Shown one piece after another: positions 43,122 through 51,969 of a stretch of 59,051 bases of DNA (position 1 is the first letter of the stretch; every line of letters starts with the position of its first letter). A program made the position numbers and the translations under genes. The notes under the pieces were generated by a model. The model did not search any database, had not been told where the DNA came from, and worked only from the letters and a program-made list of their open reading frames with translations. This DNA is from an uncultured Eubacteriales bacterium. GTDB lineage: Bacteria; Bacillota; Clostridia; Oscillospirales; Acutalibacteraceae. The stretch spans positions 1 to 59,051 of the forward strand of contig ONAL01000011.1 of assembly GCA_900315785.1 (NCBI GenBank). The letters run 5' to 3'.

Positions 43122-43802
43122 ATGAGCATCAGAATTGCAATCGACGGTCCTGCGGGAGCAGGCAAAAGCACAATTTCAAGGTCAGCCGCGAAAAGGCTCG
43201 GATTCATCTATATTGATACGGGAGCGCTCTACAGAACCGTAGGTCTTGCCGCGACACGCGCAAATGTCGAGCCCAAGGAGGGCAAGGAGGTAGACGACCT
43301 TCTCACCACAATCAAGGTTGAGCTCAGCTTCAACGATAAGGGAGAGCAGATTGTTCTGCTCAACGGCGAGGACGTTTCGGGTCTTATCCGCACTCCCGAG
43401 GCTTCAATGACAGCGTCGGCGATTTCCGCTATTCCGTCCGTCAGAGCGTTCTTGCTCGACTTGCAGCGCGATATCGCAAAGACAAACAACGTCATTATGG
43501 ACGGTCGTGATATCGGTACGGTTGTGCTTCCCGACGCCGAGGTCAAAATCTTCCTCACCGCAACTCCCGAGGCAAGGGCTCAGAGACGTTACAAGGAGCT
43601 CTGCGAAAAGGGTATGGACGTTAAGTACGAGGATATCTTAAACGACGTAATTACACGCGATTACAACGACAGCCACCGCGAAATCGCTCCGCTCAAGCAG
43701 GCTGACGACGCGGTTCTGGCGGATACAACCGAGGTAGACCTTGAGGGCAGTATCGACTTAATCTTATCAATCATTAAGGAGAAAACCAATGGGGCAGTCT
43801 AA
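43122..43802 (+). CDS. cmk: Cytidylate kinase
   Basis: 226 residues; phosphorylates CMP and dCMP. P-loop IDGPAGAGKSTISR, the TGALYR motif, MDGRDIGTVV and the LID-region DYNDSHREIAPL are all present. AAAGGAG ribosome-binding site; overlaps plsC by 14 bases. The order cmk-plsC-ispH/S1 is a typical clostridial cluster. Confidence 0.95.
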   Translation: MSIRIAIDGPAGAGKSTISRSAAKRLGFIYIDTGALYRTVGLAATRANVEPKEGKEVDDLLTTIKVELSFNDKGEQIVLLNGEDVSGLIRTPEASMTASAISAIPSVRAFLLDLQRDIAKTNNVIMDGRDIGTVVLPDAEVKIFLTATPEARAQRRYKELCEKGMDVKYEDILNDVITRDYNDSHREIAPLKQADDAVLADTTEVDLEGSIDLILSIIKEKTNGAV

Positions 43803-44415
43803 GGTTCTTTATGCGGTCGGCAGAGCAGTCTGCGCGCCGATTTTCAAGGTATTCTACCGCTACAAGGTTATCAATAAAAGCAACATTCCCAACGACGGCA
43901 AGGGCTATATCATAGCCTGTAATCATATGTCGTACTCCGACCCTGTGCTTCTCGGACTCGGTCAGAAGCGCAGACTCAACTTTATGGCAAAGGACGAGCT
44001 GTTCAAAAACAAGTTTTTCGCTTTCCTTATCCGTCATCTCGGAGCTTTCCCCGTAAAGCGCGGAGCAGGCGACGGCAAGGCGATTAAGAACGGCGAGGAT
44101 ATCATCAACGAGGGCAACCTGATGACAATCTTCATCGAGGGCGGTCGAAGCAAAACGGGCGAGCTTATGCGTCCGCGCAGCGGCTTTGCCGTAATCGCTC
44201 AGCAGACAAAGGCTCCCGTTGTGCCTGCTTGTATCACAAATGTCGGCAAAGGAATATTCGGAAAAAGAATTATACACTTCGCCGAGCCAATCTCCGTCGA
44301 GGAGCTCGGTCTTGATTCCATCGACCGCAGAGCCTTGAAGGGTGCCGCCAATATCGTAATGGGCAAAATTAAGGAAATGAGAGAGCAGGATTCAAATGAC
44401 TATTCGCGTAGCTAA
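43789..44415 (+). CDS. plsC: 1-acyl-sn-glycerol-3-phosphate acyltransferase
   Basis: 208 residues. Second acylation step in phospholipid synthesis. Active-site motif NHMSYSD (H46, D51), then the glycerol-phosphate-binding FIEGGRSKTGEL and VVPACITN. The N-terminal hydrophobic stretch should dip into the membrane. Its 3' end overlaps ispH by 20 bases, so the cmk-plsC-ispH genes are translationally coupled. Confidence 0.93.
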   Translation: MGQSKVLYAVGRAVCAPIFKVFYRYKVINKSNIPNDGKGYIIACNHMSYSDPVLLGLGQKRRLNFMAKDELFKNKFFAFLIRHLGAFPVKRGAGDGKAIKNGEDIINEGNLMTIFIEGGRSKTGELMRPRSGFAVIAQQTKAPVVPACITNVGKGIFGKRIIHFAEPISVEELGLDSIDRRALKGAANIVMGKIKEMREQDSNDYSRS

Positions 44416-46420
44416 AACCGCAGGCTTCTGCTTCGGCGTAAAGCGTGCCGTAGAAATAGTTTACAATATGCTCGACGAGGGCAAGCGCGTCTGCACGCTC
44501 GGTCCCATTATCCACAATATGGAGATGGTAAACGAGCTCAAGGAGCGCGGCTGCAACTCGATTGACAGCGTCGAGGAATGTCCCGAGGGCGCGACGGTTG
44601 TAATCCGTTCCCACGGTGTGTGCAAAAATGTTTATGATAAGCTCAGCGAGCTCGGTATAGATTATGTCGACGCTACCTGTCCTTTCGTCAAGAAAATCCA
44701 TAGGATTGTCAAACAGGCGGGGGAGCAGAACATCCCCGTTCTGATTGCGGGTAATAAGAACCACCCCGAAATTCAGGGCATAATGGGTCACTGCGCAGGA
44801 GACTGCTTCACCTTTAACAGTGACGACGAATTAAACGAGCTTATTCCTAAAATTCCTTTTGAGAAAAATAATGACGTTTTTGTGGTCGCACAGACAACTT
44901 TTTCAAAAAAAGAATGGAAAAAATGTTTAAAAACCGTTAAAAAGGTCTATACAAACGCGAAAATTTTTGATACAATATGTAAGGCTACATCAGAACGTCA
45001 GGAGGAAGCCGAAGAAATTTCCTCAGGCTCTGACCTTATGATTGTGATAGGTGACAGGCACAGCTCAAATACCGCAAAGCTCTACGATATTTGCAGCCGA
45101 CAGTGCGGGAGAACCTTTCTTATCGAAACAGCTAAAGAGCTTGACAAAAATCTCGTTAGTATTTCACGTTCAATCGGTGTAACTGCAGGCGCGTCAACGC
45201 CTGCAAGGATAATAAAGGAGGTACTGGATACCATGAGTGAAGAAATCAAATCCAGCGAAACAGTCGAAACTGAATCTTTTGAGGCGATGCTTGAGGAATC
45301 CCTCAAAAATTTTAATACTAATGAGAGGGTAATGGGCACAGTTATTAGTATTGCTCCTAACGAAGTAATCGTTGACGTAGGCAGAAAGCAGTCCGGCTTT
45401 ATTCCTGCGGATGAGCTTAGCAACGATCCTACATTAAAGCCTGAGGATGTTGTTAAGGTAGGCGACGAAGTAGAGCTTCTTATCATGAAGACTAACGACG
45501 CCGAGGGTACAATTATGCTTTCCAAGCGCAGAGTTGACGCTCAGAAGGGCTGGGAAGAGCTTAAAGAGCTTGCTGAGACCAACGAGGTACTCACAGGCAA
45601 GGTTGCAAGTGTTGTTAAGGGCGGCGTAATCGTTGTTTACAACGACAACCGCGTATTTATCCCTGCTTCTCAGGCTACAGCGTCCAGAGACGAGAGCCTT
45701 GAGGAATTAGTAGGTCAGGAAGTTCAGTTCAGACTTATCGAGGTAAGTCAGAAGGGCAGAATGAGAAGAGTAGTAGGCTCTATCCGTTCCGTACTCCGTG
45801 AGCAGAGAGCAGCTCAGAGAGCTACATTCTGGGAGACCTGCGAGGTAGGCAAGCACTACACAGGTGTTGTTAAGTCGCTCACAAGCTACGGCGCGTTCGT
45901 AGACCTCGGCGGCGTATTCGGAATGATTCACATCTCCGAGCTTTCCTGGACACATATCAAGAACCCCTCAGAGGTTGTCGCTGTAGGCGATAAGGTTGAG
46001 GTTTACGTAAAGGATATCAACGAGGAAACCAAGAAGATTTCCTTAGGCTACAAGGATCCCGACGCTAATCCGTGGGAGATTCTCCGCCGCGACTATCCCA
46101 TCGACACAGTTGTTGACGCTACAATCGTCGGTCTCACAACCTTCGGCGCGTTCGCTAACGTAATCCCCGGAATTGACGGTCTTATCCACATTTCCCAGAT
46201 TGCTAACCAGCGCATCGAGAAGCCCGAGGATGTTCTCAAGGTAGGCGACAAGGTTAAGGCTAAGATTATCGCTATCGACTTCGATAAGAAGAGAGTAAGC
46301 CTTTCAATCCGCGCTCTCCTTCCCGTTGAGGAGCCCGCTGCTGCTGCAGAGGAAGAGGAAGTTGTTGCTTCCACAGAGGACGAGGTTGTCGCTTCAACCG
46401 AAACTCCCGCTGCTGAGTAA
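44396..46420 (+). CDS. ispH-rpsA: IspH (HMBPP reductase) fused to S1-domain protein (RpsA-like)
   Basis: 674 residues. IspH part (1-278): last step of the MEP isoprenoid pathway; three [4Fe-4S] Cys at C12 (GFCFGVKRA), C95 (DATCPFVKK), C195 (TICKATSERQ). The S1 part (about 280-674) has four S1 RNA-binding domains (from about 308, 393, 483, 567) and an acidic tail. Fusions of these two are known in Clostridia. Here the joint holds a complete ribosome-binding site and in-frame ATG (45214-45235), so a free 395-residue S1-like protein may also be made. The S1 half uses codons of highly expressed genes (GTT, ACA, GCT) while the IspH half does not, which fits separate demand. Confidence 0.93.
   Translation: MTIRVAKTAGFCFGVKRAVEIVYNMLDEGKRVCTLGPIIHNMEMVNELKERGCNSIDSVEECPEGATVVIRSHGVCKNVYDKLSELGIDYVDATCPFVKKIHRIVKQAGEQNIPVLIAGNKNHPEIQGIMGHCAGDCFTFNSDDELNELIPKIPFEKNNDVFVVAQTTFSKKEWKKCLKTVKKVYTNAKIFDTICKATSERQEEAEEISSGSDLMIVIGDRHSSNTAKLYDICSRQCGRTFLIETAKELDKNLVSISRSIGVTAGASTPARIIKEVLDTMSEEIKSSETVETESFEAMLEESLKNFNTNERVMGTVISIAPNEVIVDVGRKQSGFIPADELSNDPTLKPEDVVKVGDEVELLIMKTNDAEGTIMLSKRRVDAQKGWEELKELAETNEVLTGKVASVVKGGVIVVYNDNRVFIPASQATASRDESLEELVGQEVQFRLIEVSQKGRMRRVVGSIRSVLREQRAAQRATFWETCEVGKHYTGVVKSLTSYGAFVDLGGVFGMIHISELSWTHIKNPSEVVAVGDKVEVYVKDINEETKKISLGYKDPDANPWEILRRDYPIDTVVDATIVGLTTFGAFANVIPGIDGLIHISQIANQRIEKPEDVLKVGDKVKAKIIAIDFDKKRVSLSIRALLPVEEPAAAAEEEEVVASTEDEVVASTETPAAE
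44948..44976 (+). promoter_or_regulatory. Possible internal promoter ahead of the S1 part
   Basis: TATACA (44948-44953), 17-base spacer, TACAAT (44971-44976), in an unusually AT-rich stretch of ispH (44860-45000) where Lys switches to AAA. The -35 box is weak. Confidence 0.35.
45214..45235 (+). promoter_or_regulatory. Internal ribosome-binding site and start codon at the IspH/S1 joint
   Basis: AAAGGAGGT (45214-45222), 10-base spacing, ATG (45233-45235) in the same frame as the fusion. Translation from here would give MSEEIKSSETVETESF... and all four S1 domains. It is one of the strongest Shine-Dalgarno matches in the window although it is inside a gene. Confidence 0.7.
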
Positions 46421-46433
46421 TAAACAAACTAAC

Positions 46434-46465
46434 AAAGCCGTCGCTTAATTGCGGCGGCTTTTCTG
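46434..46465. terminator. Bidirectional intrinsic terminator
   Basis: AAAGCCGTCGC and GCGGCGGCTTT (11 bp, one T-G pair) around a TTAATT loop, then T; between the fusion gene and the convergent alkD-like gene. Confidence 0.88.
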
Positions 46466-46469
46466 CGTC

Positions 46470-47096
46470 TTATTGTTTTTTGACTGTCTTTGTCCAGTCC
46501 TTGATTTCCTTGCTTACTCTGAACGACTCGCGGCATTTCTGCAGAGCCTTGTTGTATGTTCGGTCGCTGATTTCGACATTTGATTTAAGGTATTTTACGC
46601 ATTTGTCGGGGTACTTAGCCATAATTGTCGCAATCGCCCACGCAGTTCCCATCATCGCGTAATACTCGCCGTCGTAGAGGTTGTCGAGAACCTCTATGAC
46701 CTCGTCTATGTAATCGTCAACGAGGAAGTGTGAGAGAAGCGTAACGGAAACTACTCTGCTTTCAAACTCTTTTCGGCTGTCCCTGTACTTCATAAGCAGT
46801 TCAAACATTTTTGCTCTGTGCTTTCTCGCTGTTTTAAAGCTCTGACAGAAGGTGTCGCACACTGCCCAGTCGCCGACATAGGGTATGAAGTCCTCGAAAT
46901 ATCGGAGAAGTACGTCAATATCGTCCCTTGCGTAACCAAGTACATATCCGTAAAGAATCTTCATCTCGAAGCTGTCCTTGGGGTTGTTGTCGAGAAAGAC
47001 TCTGTAGTCGTCTTTTGCGATTCTCTTTGATAGTATCCTGTACTCAGGAAATGTTTTCAGCTTTGAAAGCTCGGATTTGATTTCACTGATATCCAT
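46470..47096 (-). CDS. DNA alkylation repair protein (AlkD-like, HEAT repeats)
   Basis: 208 residues, helical throughout, with the family motif VGDWAVCDTFCQSF near the middle and RVVSVTLLSHFL after it. AlkD-type proteins are DNA glycosylases that excise bulky or positively charged alkylated bases without flipping them. Slightly shorter than typical members (220-230). Last gene of a five-gene minus-strand operon; its ATG overlaps the preceding stop by one base. Confidence 0.85.
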   Translation of the reverse strand: MDISEIKSELSKLKTFPEYRILSKRIAKDDYRVFLDNNPKDSFEMKILYGYVLGYARDDIDVLLRYFEDFIPYVGDWAVCDTFCQSFKTARKHRAKMFELLMKYRDSRKEFESRVVSVTLLSHFLVDDYIDEVIEVLDNLYDGEYYAMMGTAWAIATIMAKYPDKCVKYLKSNVEISDRTYNKALQKCRESFRVSKEIKDWTKTVKKQ

Positions 47097-47674
47097 TATC
47101 TGTGCCAGTATGAACGGTGACCGCTCATAAATACCTTGGCTCCGTTCGGAACCTGAGTTAACGCGTTGAACACGTTGATGTAATCGCCTGCGCCTGCGCC
47201 GAGGTTAACCGCGCCGAAGAATCCCAGCCATAACTGCTCGGGGAAAAAGAAGAACAGAATGTACGGAATTATTCCGAAGCAGATGTTCGGAAGCATCGAC
47301 ATAAACACAAACCTTTTCTTGCTCATATCCTCGGTACCTACAACGAACATCAAGCCTTTTTTGAGGTAGGTGTACATCTGAACGTCCTCTTTAAAGCAGA
47401 GCGCGTGCAGAATCTCGTGCGGAAATAGTACCAGTAAGGCAAGAAGCAGCGCGACCAGATAATGAACCATCAAATTAACTGAAATGTCGCTTTTGAACGC
47501 AGTAATAAAAATCGGAATCCACGCCGCGACTATTATAACCGCGCCGATTGCATTCGCTATCATGCTGAGCTTTTTTATGCTCTCGGGTTCCTTGAAGATG
47601 ACCGCTCCCTCAACCTCACGTTTGGGGAGCTTTTCCAAATCTCCGTCAAACTCCTTCTTGAATGTAAGCTTCAT
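47096..47674 (-). CDS. DUF3267 membrane protein with HExxH motif
   Basis: 192 residues with four hydrophobic segments (about 42-62, 70-85, 120-140, 145-165) and the zinc-peptidase-like motif PHEILHALCF at about residue 84. This fits the DUF3267 family, thought to be membrane metalloproteases from the motif alone. Substrate unknown. One base separates it from the thioesterase gene before it. Confidence 0.78.
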   Translation of the reverse strand: MKLTFKKEFDGDLEKLPKREVEGAVIFKEPESIKKLSMIANAIGAVIIVAAWIPIFITAFKSDISVNLMVHYLVALLLALLVLFPHEILHALCFKEDVQMYTYLKKGLMFVVGTEDMSKKRFVFMSMLPNICFGIIPYILFFFFPEQLWLGFFGAVNLGAGAGDYINVFNALTQVPNGAKVFMSGHRSYWHR

Positions 47675-47675
47675 A

Positions 47676-48080
47676 TTATCTCCTCAGTTTAAAGCCCGTG
47701 AATACCACCTGAGCGATATCGCGACCAGCGTTGTCGGTGATGTCCACATTGAAGATAGATGTCGTTCCGCCGTCCTTCTTGCAAACGGCTTTTGCGGTGA
47801 GTGTGTCGCCCTTGGCTCCGCTCAGAAAGTTTATGCTCGACTGAAGCGCGACGGTGGGAAAGTGCAGATTGTTTGCGGCAGCCGAAAAGGCTAAGTCAGC
47901 GAGCGTGAAAATCGCTCCGCCCATAACTCCGCCGACGGCGTTTCTATGACCGTCAGTTATTTTGAGAGAGCATACCGCGCTGTCCTCTCCGAGCTCCTCG
48001 ATAAATACTCCGTTATCGGTGGCGAATTTGTCGCCCTTGAAGAACTCTCTTGCTTCTTCTACGTTGTTGAAATGTCCCAT
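47676..48080 (-). CDS. PaaI-type hotdog thioesterase
   Basis: 134 residues, a single hotdog domain. The motif HRNAVGGVMGGAIFTLADLAFS with the catalytic Asp/Asn region matches PaaI family acyl-CoA thioesterases; only its key pieces, NAVGGVMGGAIF and LADLAF, are needed to see it. Substrate cannot be told. Located nine bases after cysK. GGAG ribosome-binding site. Confidence 0.85.
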   Translation of the reverse strand: MGHFNNVEEAREFFKGDKFATDNGVFIEELGEDSAVCSLKITDGHRNAVGGVMGGAIFTLADLAFSAAANNLHFPTVALQSSINFLSGAKGDTLTAKAVCKKDGGTTSIFNVDITDNAGRDIAQVVFTGFKLRR

Positions 48081-48089
48081 AATTACTCC

Positions 48090-49019
48090 TTATTCCTCAA
48101 AAAGCGAGGTTGAAAAATACCTTTCCGCCGTGTCGGGCAGAATTGTTACCACGGTCTTGCCCTCGCCGAGCTTTTCGGCGAGCTTGAGCGCTGCCGCTAC
48201 GTTTGTTCCGCTCGAAATTCCGCACATAATGCCTTCCTCGCGCGCGAGCCTCTTTGCCGTGTCAATCGCTTCCGCGTCGGTTGTGATGTAGATGTTGTCG
48301 TAAATCTCACGGTTGAGAATTTCGGGGATAATGCCGTCGCCGATACCCATCTGCACGTGTGTGCCGATTGTTCCGCCCGCGAGAATCGCCGCGTTCTCGG
48401 GCTCAACCGCCCAGATAAGTGTGTCGGGATTATTTTCCTTAAGCACTTCGCCGATACCCGAAAGTGTGCCGCCTGTGCCGATTCCGCTGCAGAAGCCGTC
48501 AATCTTACAGCCTGCCTGCTCAATGAGCTCCTGTGCGGTGTACTTGATGTGAGCGAGCTTGTTGTCGGGGTTCTCGAACTGCTGGGGAACAAAAACATTC
48601 GGGTTGTTCTTCTTCATTCTGAGAGCCGTCTGCAAGCACTCGTCAATGCATTTGCCGATGTCGCCCGAGTCGTGAATCCTCTGAACCTTCGCACCGTAAT
48701 GCTTCACGAGCTTCATTCTTTCCTCGCTTACCGAATCGGGCATAATGATGATAGTTCTGTAGCCTCTGACCGCTCCGACGAGCGCGAGACCGATACCCTG
48801 ATTTCCGCTTGTGGGTTCGACGATAATCGTGTCCTTGTTGATTAAGCCTTTCTTCTCAGCCTCGTTAATCATATTGAGAGCGGTTCTCGTCTTGATTGAA
48901 CCGCCGACGTTAAGTCCCTCAAACTTAACGAGTATCTGAGCCATACCGGGCTTTACCATATTTCTCAGTCTGATAAGCGGCGTATTGCCGACCGCTTCGA
49001 GAATATCGTTGTAAATCAC
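48090..49019 (-). CDS. cysK: Cysteine synthase A
   Basis: 309 residues; O-acetylserine plus sulfide to cysteine, PLP-dependent. Schiff-base Lys K43 in GGSIKTRTAL, the substrate loop PTSGNQGIGLAL, and the phosphate-binding GIGTGGTLSGIG are clear. The Lys loop reads GSIKTR instead of the usual GSVKDR, a variant common in Clostridia. It follows rlmD by 23 bases on the same strand with its own GGAG site. Confidence 0.93.
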   Translation of the reverse strand: MIYNDILEAVGNTPLIRLRNMVKPGMAQILVKFEGLNVGGSIKTRTALNMINEAEKKGLINKDTIIVEPTSGNQGIGLALVGAVRGYRTIIIMPDSVSEERMKLVKHYGAKVQRIHDSGDIGKCIDECLQTALRMKKNNPNVFVPQQFENPDNKLAHIKYTAQELIEQAGCKIDGFCSGIGTGGTLSGIGEVLKENNPDTLIWAVEPENAAILAGGTIGTHVQMGIGDGIIPEILNREIYDNIYITTDAEAIDTAKRLAREEGIMCGISSGTNVAAALKLAEKLGEGKTVVTILPDTAERYFSTSLFEE

Positions 49020-49042
49020 TGTATTACTCCTTTTATATAAAA

Positions 49043-50200
49043 TTACCTCTTAGGATTGAACTCCAAAAGAGCTGCACATTCAACGTGTTCGGTGTGTGGG
49101 AACATATCCACGGGTTGGATTTTTCTGATTTTGTATCTGTTCTTTGACAGGAACATCAAATCTCTTGCCAGCGTTTCGGGGTTACAGGAGATGTAAACCA
49201 CCTTTTTCGGGCTGAGCTTTACGAGCGATTTCAGGAACTTGATGTCGCTGCCCGCTCTCGGCGGGTCCATAATCACAACGTCAGCCTTGAGCCCTTCGTC
49301 TGCGATGTTTACCATATATCTGCCCGCGTCCGTGTTGACAAAATCGATGTTCTCGATGTTGTTGAGCTTCGCGTTTTTCTTCGCGTCCCTTACCGCGTCC
49401 TTGTTGAGCTCCACGCCGTAAACGTGACCCGCGTATTTTGACGCGATAATTCCTATCGTGCCCGTTCCGCAGTATGCGTCGATGACGATATCGCTCTTTT
49501 TGATGTCCGCAAACTCCATAGCCTTGTTGTAGAGAATCTCGGTCTGAACGGGGTTAATCTGGTAAAACGCCTTCGGTGAAATCGTAAAGGTGTAGCCGCA
49601 GAGGTTTTCTTTGATAACTCCGTCGCCGTAGAGCGTAATCATCTTTTCACCCAGAACGAGGTTTGTGCGTTTGTTGTTGATGTTCTGAACAATCGTCGTG
49701 ATGTCGGGGTGACGTTCAAGCAGAGCGTTTATGAAGCTTCGCTTTGACTTGAATTCCTCTGTGCCTGTCACAAGCACAACCATAATCTCACCGCTCGCAA
49801 AGCCTCTCTTGACGAGCACGTGGCGTAGAAATCCGACCATTTTGTTCTCGTCAAAGGTGCCGAGCTTGAAGCTCTTAATCAGCTTGCGGATTGTGACGAT
49901 AATCTCGTCAGCCTTTTTGTCCTCAATTAAGCAGTTGTCCACGGGCACAATCCTGTGCGTTGAGCTCTGATAAACTCCCGAGATAATGCGGTTCTGCTTG
50001 TCTCTGCCGAACGCTGCCTGAACCTTGTTGCGGTAGTGGTAGGGATTGTCCATTCCTATTATATTTTCAACATAATGAAACCGCCCGAGCAGTCTGACGA
50101 CCTTTTTCATCTTGAAATCGAGCTGAGCTTCATAGTCCATATTGTGAATCTGACAGCCGCCGCATTTCTTGTACAGCGGACATCTTTTAGGATTGTTCAT
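49043..50200 (-). CDS. rlmD: 23S rRNA uracil-C5 methyltransferase (RlmD/RumA family)
   Basis: 385 residues from the ATG at 50200 with GGGAG upstream; longer frames run back through the promoter. An iron-sulfur motif near the N-terminus (RCPLYKKCGGCQ; C7, C13, C16) and a SAM domain: DAYCGTGTIGI, MDPPRAGSD and the catalytic ISCNPETLARDL. It has no N-terminal TRAM domain, which explains the short length, so it may be RlmD or the related RlmCD type. First gene of the operon with cysK. Confidence 0.92.
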   Translation of the reverse strand: MNNPKRCPLYKKCGGCQIHNMDYEAQLDFKMKKVVRLLGRFHYVENIIGMDNPYHYRNKVQAAFGRDKQNRIISGVYQSSTHRIVPVDNCLIEDKKADEIIVTIRKLIKSFKLGTFDENKMVGFLRHVLVKRGFASGEIMVVLVTGTEEFKSKRSFINALLERHPDITTIVQNINNKRTNLVLGEKMITLYGDGVIKENLCGYTFTISPKAFYQINPVQTEILYNKAMEFADIKKSDIVIDAYCGTGTIGIIASKYAGHVYGVELNKDAVRDAKKNAKLNNIENIDFVNTDAGRYMVNIADEGLKADVVIMDPPRAGSDIKFLKSLVKLSPKKVVYISCNPETLARDLMFLSKNRYKIRKIQPVDMFPHTEHVECAALLEFNPKR

Positions 50201-50240
50201 ACTTGCTCCCGTTAATTGATTTTTAACAGCTTTACTCCTA

Positions 50241-50270
50241 ATTTTACCACAATCATACATATCCTGACAA
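50241..50270 (-). promoter_or_regulatory. Promoter of rlmD-cysK-alkD operon
   Basis: On the minus strand TTGTCA (50270-50265), 18-base spacer, TAAAAT (50246-50241). Confidence 0.65.
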
Positions 50271-50286
50271 GACCAAAATAAAATAC

Positions 50287-50315
50287 TTGAACTTTTTTTA
50301 TGATTGTACTATAAT
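50287..50315 (+). promoter_or_regulatory. Promoter of ilvA-ridA-rubredoxin
   Basis: TTGAAC (50287-50292), 17-base spacer, TATAAT (50310-50315). It places the ilvA start at 50344, not upstream. Confidence 0.8.
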
Positions 50316-50343
50316 AATCGGGTATGAAAGGTCAGATGATATT

Positions 50344-51534
50344 ATGTTAACACTAGACAAGATTTATCACGCGTCCAAGGTTTTAAAGGACGTTATCCAC
50401 CCGACAACTATCGTAAGGGCTTCCGCAATCGACGCTGACTGCGACCTTTACTTAAAGCCCGAGTGCTTGCAGCTCACAGGCTCGTTCAAGCTCCGCGGCT
50501 CGGGTTATAAGATTTCTCAGCTCACCGACGAGGAAAAGGAGAGGGGAGTTATCGCTTGTTCCGCGGGCAACCACGCTCAGGGCGTTGCTCTTGCCGCTAC
50601 CAAGTACGGTATCAAGTCCCTTATCTGTCTGCCCGACGGAGCTCCTATCTCCAAGGTGGAGGCGACAAAGGCGTTCGGTGCCGAGGTTTGTATGGTTCCT
50701 GGCGTTTATGATGACGCTTACGCCGAGGCTTGCAGACTTCGCGACGAGCACAACTACACATTTATCCACCCCTTTGACGACGAAAACGTCATTGCTGGAC
50801 AGGGAACAATCGGTCTCGAAATTATGAACGAAATGAACGACGTCGACGCTGTTATCTGCGCTGTCGGCGGCGGCGGTCTGATTTCGGGCGTAGCCTGTGC
50901 TATCAAGCACCTTAACCCCAACGTCAAGGTCTACGGCGTTCAGGCTGAGGGCGCTCCCTCAATGGTCAAGTCTCTGAAAGAGGGCAAAATCACTGCTCTC
51001 GATAAGGTCGGGACAATCGCCGACGGTATCCAGGTTAAGGAACCGGGTACGCTCACATTTGAGTATGTTCAGAAGTATGTCGACGATATCGTAACCGTTT
51101 CCGACGACGAAATCTCAACCGCTATCCTTACGCTTATCGAAAAGCAGAAGATGGTAGCCGAGGGTGCTGGCGCGGCTCCTGTCGCGGCTGTAATGTTCGG
51201 TAAGGTTCCCGTAAAGGGCAAGAAGGTTGTCTGCGTTGTATCGGGCGGTAATATCGACGTTACAATCCTCAACCGTGTTATCAAGAGAGGTCTTATCACC
51301 GCGGGACGTCAGCAGACGCTCTGTATCCAGCTTGATGATAAGCCGGGTCAGCTGCTCGGCGTATCCAAGATTATCGCGGAGCACGGCGGCAACGTAATCA
51401 GCATTCACCACGAGAGAGCGAGTGAGGGCGAGATTACCGACTGTATCCTGAGAATCGTACTTGAAACAAAGAACTTTGACCACGTCAGAGAGATTTCAAA
51501 CTCTCTCAAAAACGCGGGTTTCAGATTAGTATAA
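50344..51534 (+). CDS. ilvA: Threonine ammonia-lyase
   Basis: 396 residues. PLP enzyme converting threonine to 2-oxobutanoate and ammonia, for isoleucine synthesis or threonine breakdown. K49 in TGSFKLRGS binds PLP; SAGNHAQGVALAA and the GGGGLISG glycine loop follow; an ACT domain (about 325-396) begins at QLDDKPGQLLGV. The single ACT domain and length fit the short clostridial/TdcB-like forms. ridA follows directly, which makes sense because RidA removes the reactive enamine released by this enzyme. Confidence 0.93.
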   Translation: MLTLDKIYHASKVLKDVIHPTTIVRASAIDADCDLYLKPECLQLTGSFKLRGSGYKISQLTDEEKERGVIACSAGNHAQGVALAATKYGIKSLICLPDGAPISKVEATKAFGAEVCMVPGVYDDAYAEACRLRDEHNYTFIHPFDDENVIAGQGTIGLEIMNEMNDVDAVICAVGGGGLISGVACAIKHLNPNVKVYGVQAEGAPSMVKSLKEGKITALDKVGTIADGIQVKEPGTLTFEYVQKYVDDIVTVSDDEISTAILTLIEKQKMVAEGAGAAPVAAVMFGKVPVKGKKVVCVVSGGNIDVTILNRVIKRGLITAGRQQTLCIQLDDKPGQLLGVSKIIAEHGGNVISIHHERASEGEITDCILRIVLETKNFDHVREISNSLKNAGFRLV

Positions 51535-51547
51535 AGGAGTAATCACT

Positions 51548-51919
51548 ATGGAAAAGATTTATACAAAGAACGCGCCCGACGCAATCGGTCCCTACAGTCA
51601 GGCTGTAGTAGCTAACGGACTTGTTTTTACATCGGGTCAGATTGCAATCAACCCCGCAACAGGCAATGTTGAGGCAACTACAATCGAAGCTCAGACAGAG
51701 CAGGTCTGCACAAACCTCAAGAACGTTCTCGAGGCTGCGGGCTCTTCGCTCGATAAGGCTGTCAAGACAGTCTGCTTCCTCGCTGAAATGGGCGATTTCG
51801 CCGCGTTCAACGAGGTTTACGGCAAGTATTTCAGCTCAAAGCCCGCCCGTTCCTGCGTAGCTGTAAAGCAGCTCCCCAAGAATGTGCTCGTTGAAGTTGA
51901 GGTTATCGCCGAATTATAA
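51548..51919 (+). CDS. ridA: RidA family enamine/imine deaminase
   Basis: 123 residues of the YjgF/RidA family: NAPDAIGPYSQAVVANGLVF, then GQIAINPATG, and the active-site Arg and Glu region PARSCVAVKQLPKNVLVEVE. It hydrolyses 2-aminoacrylate and 2-aminocrotonate made by IlvA, whose gene ends 13 bases upstream. AAAGGAG ribosome-binding site. Confidence 0.95.
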   Translation: MEKIYTKNAPDAIGPYSQAVVANGLVFTSGQIAINPATGNVEATTIEAQTEQVCTNLKNVLEAAGSSLDKAVKTVCFLAEMGDFAAFNEVYGKYFSSKPARSCVAVKQLPKNVLVEVEVIAEL

Positions 51920-51928
51920 TCGGAACTT

Positions 51929-51942
51929 ACGGGACGTCCCGT
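51929..51942. repeat. Perfect 14-bp palindrome between ridA and rubredoxin
   Basis: ACGGGACGTCCCGT; in RNA it could form a five-base-pair stem with a 4-base loop. No full T-run follows, so it is more likely a processing or attenuating hairpin than a terminator. Confidence 0.5.
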
Positions 51943-51969
51943 TTATAAATTTATGAAAGGAGAAACCTT

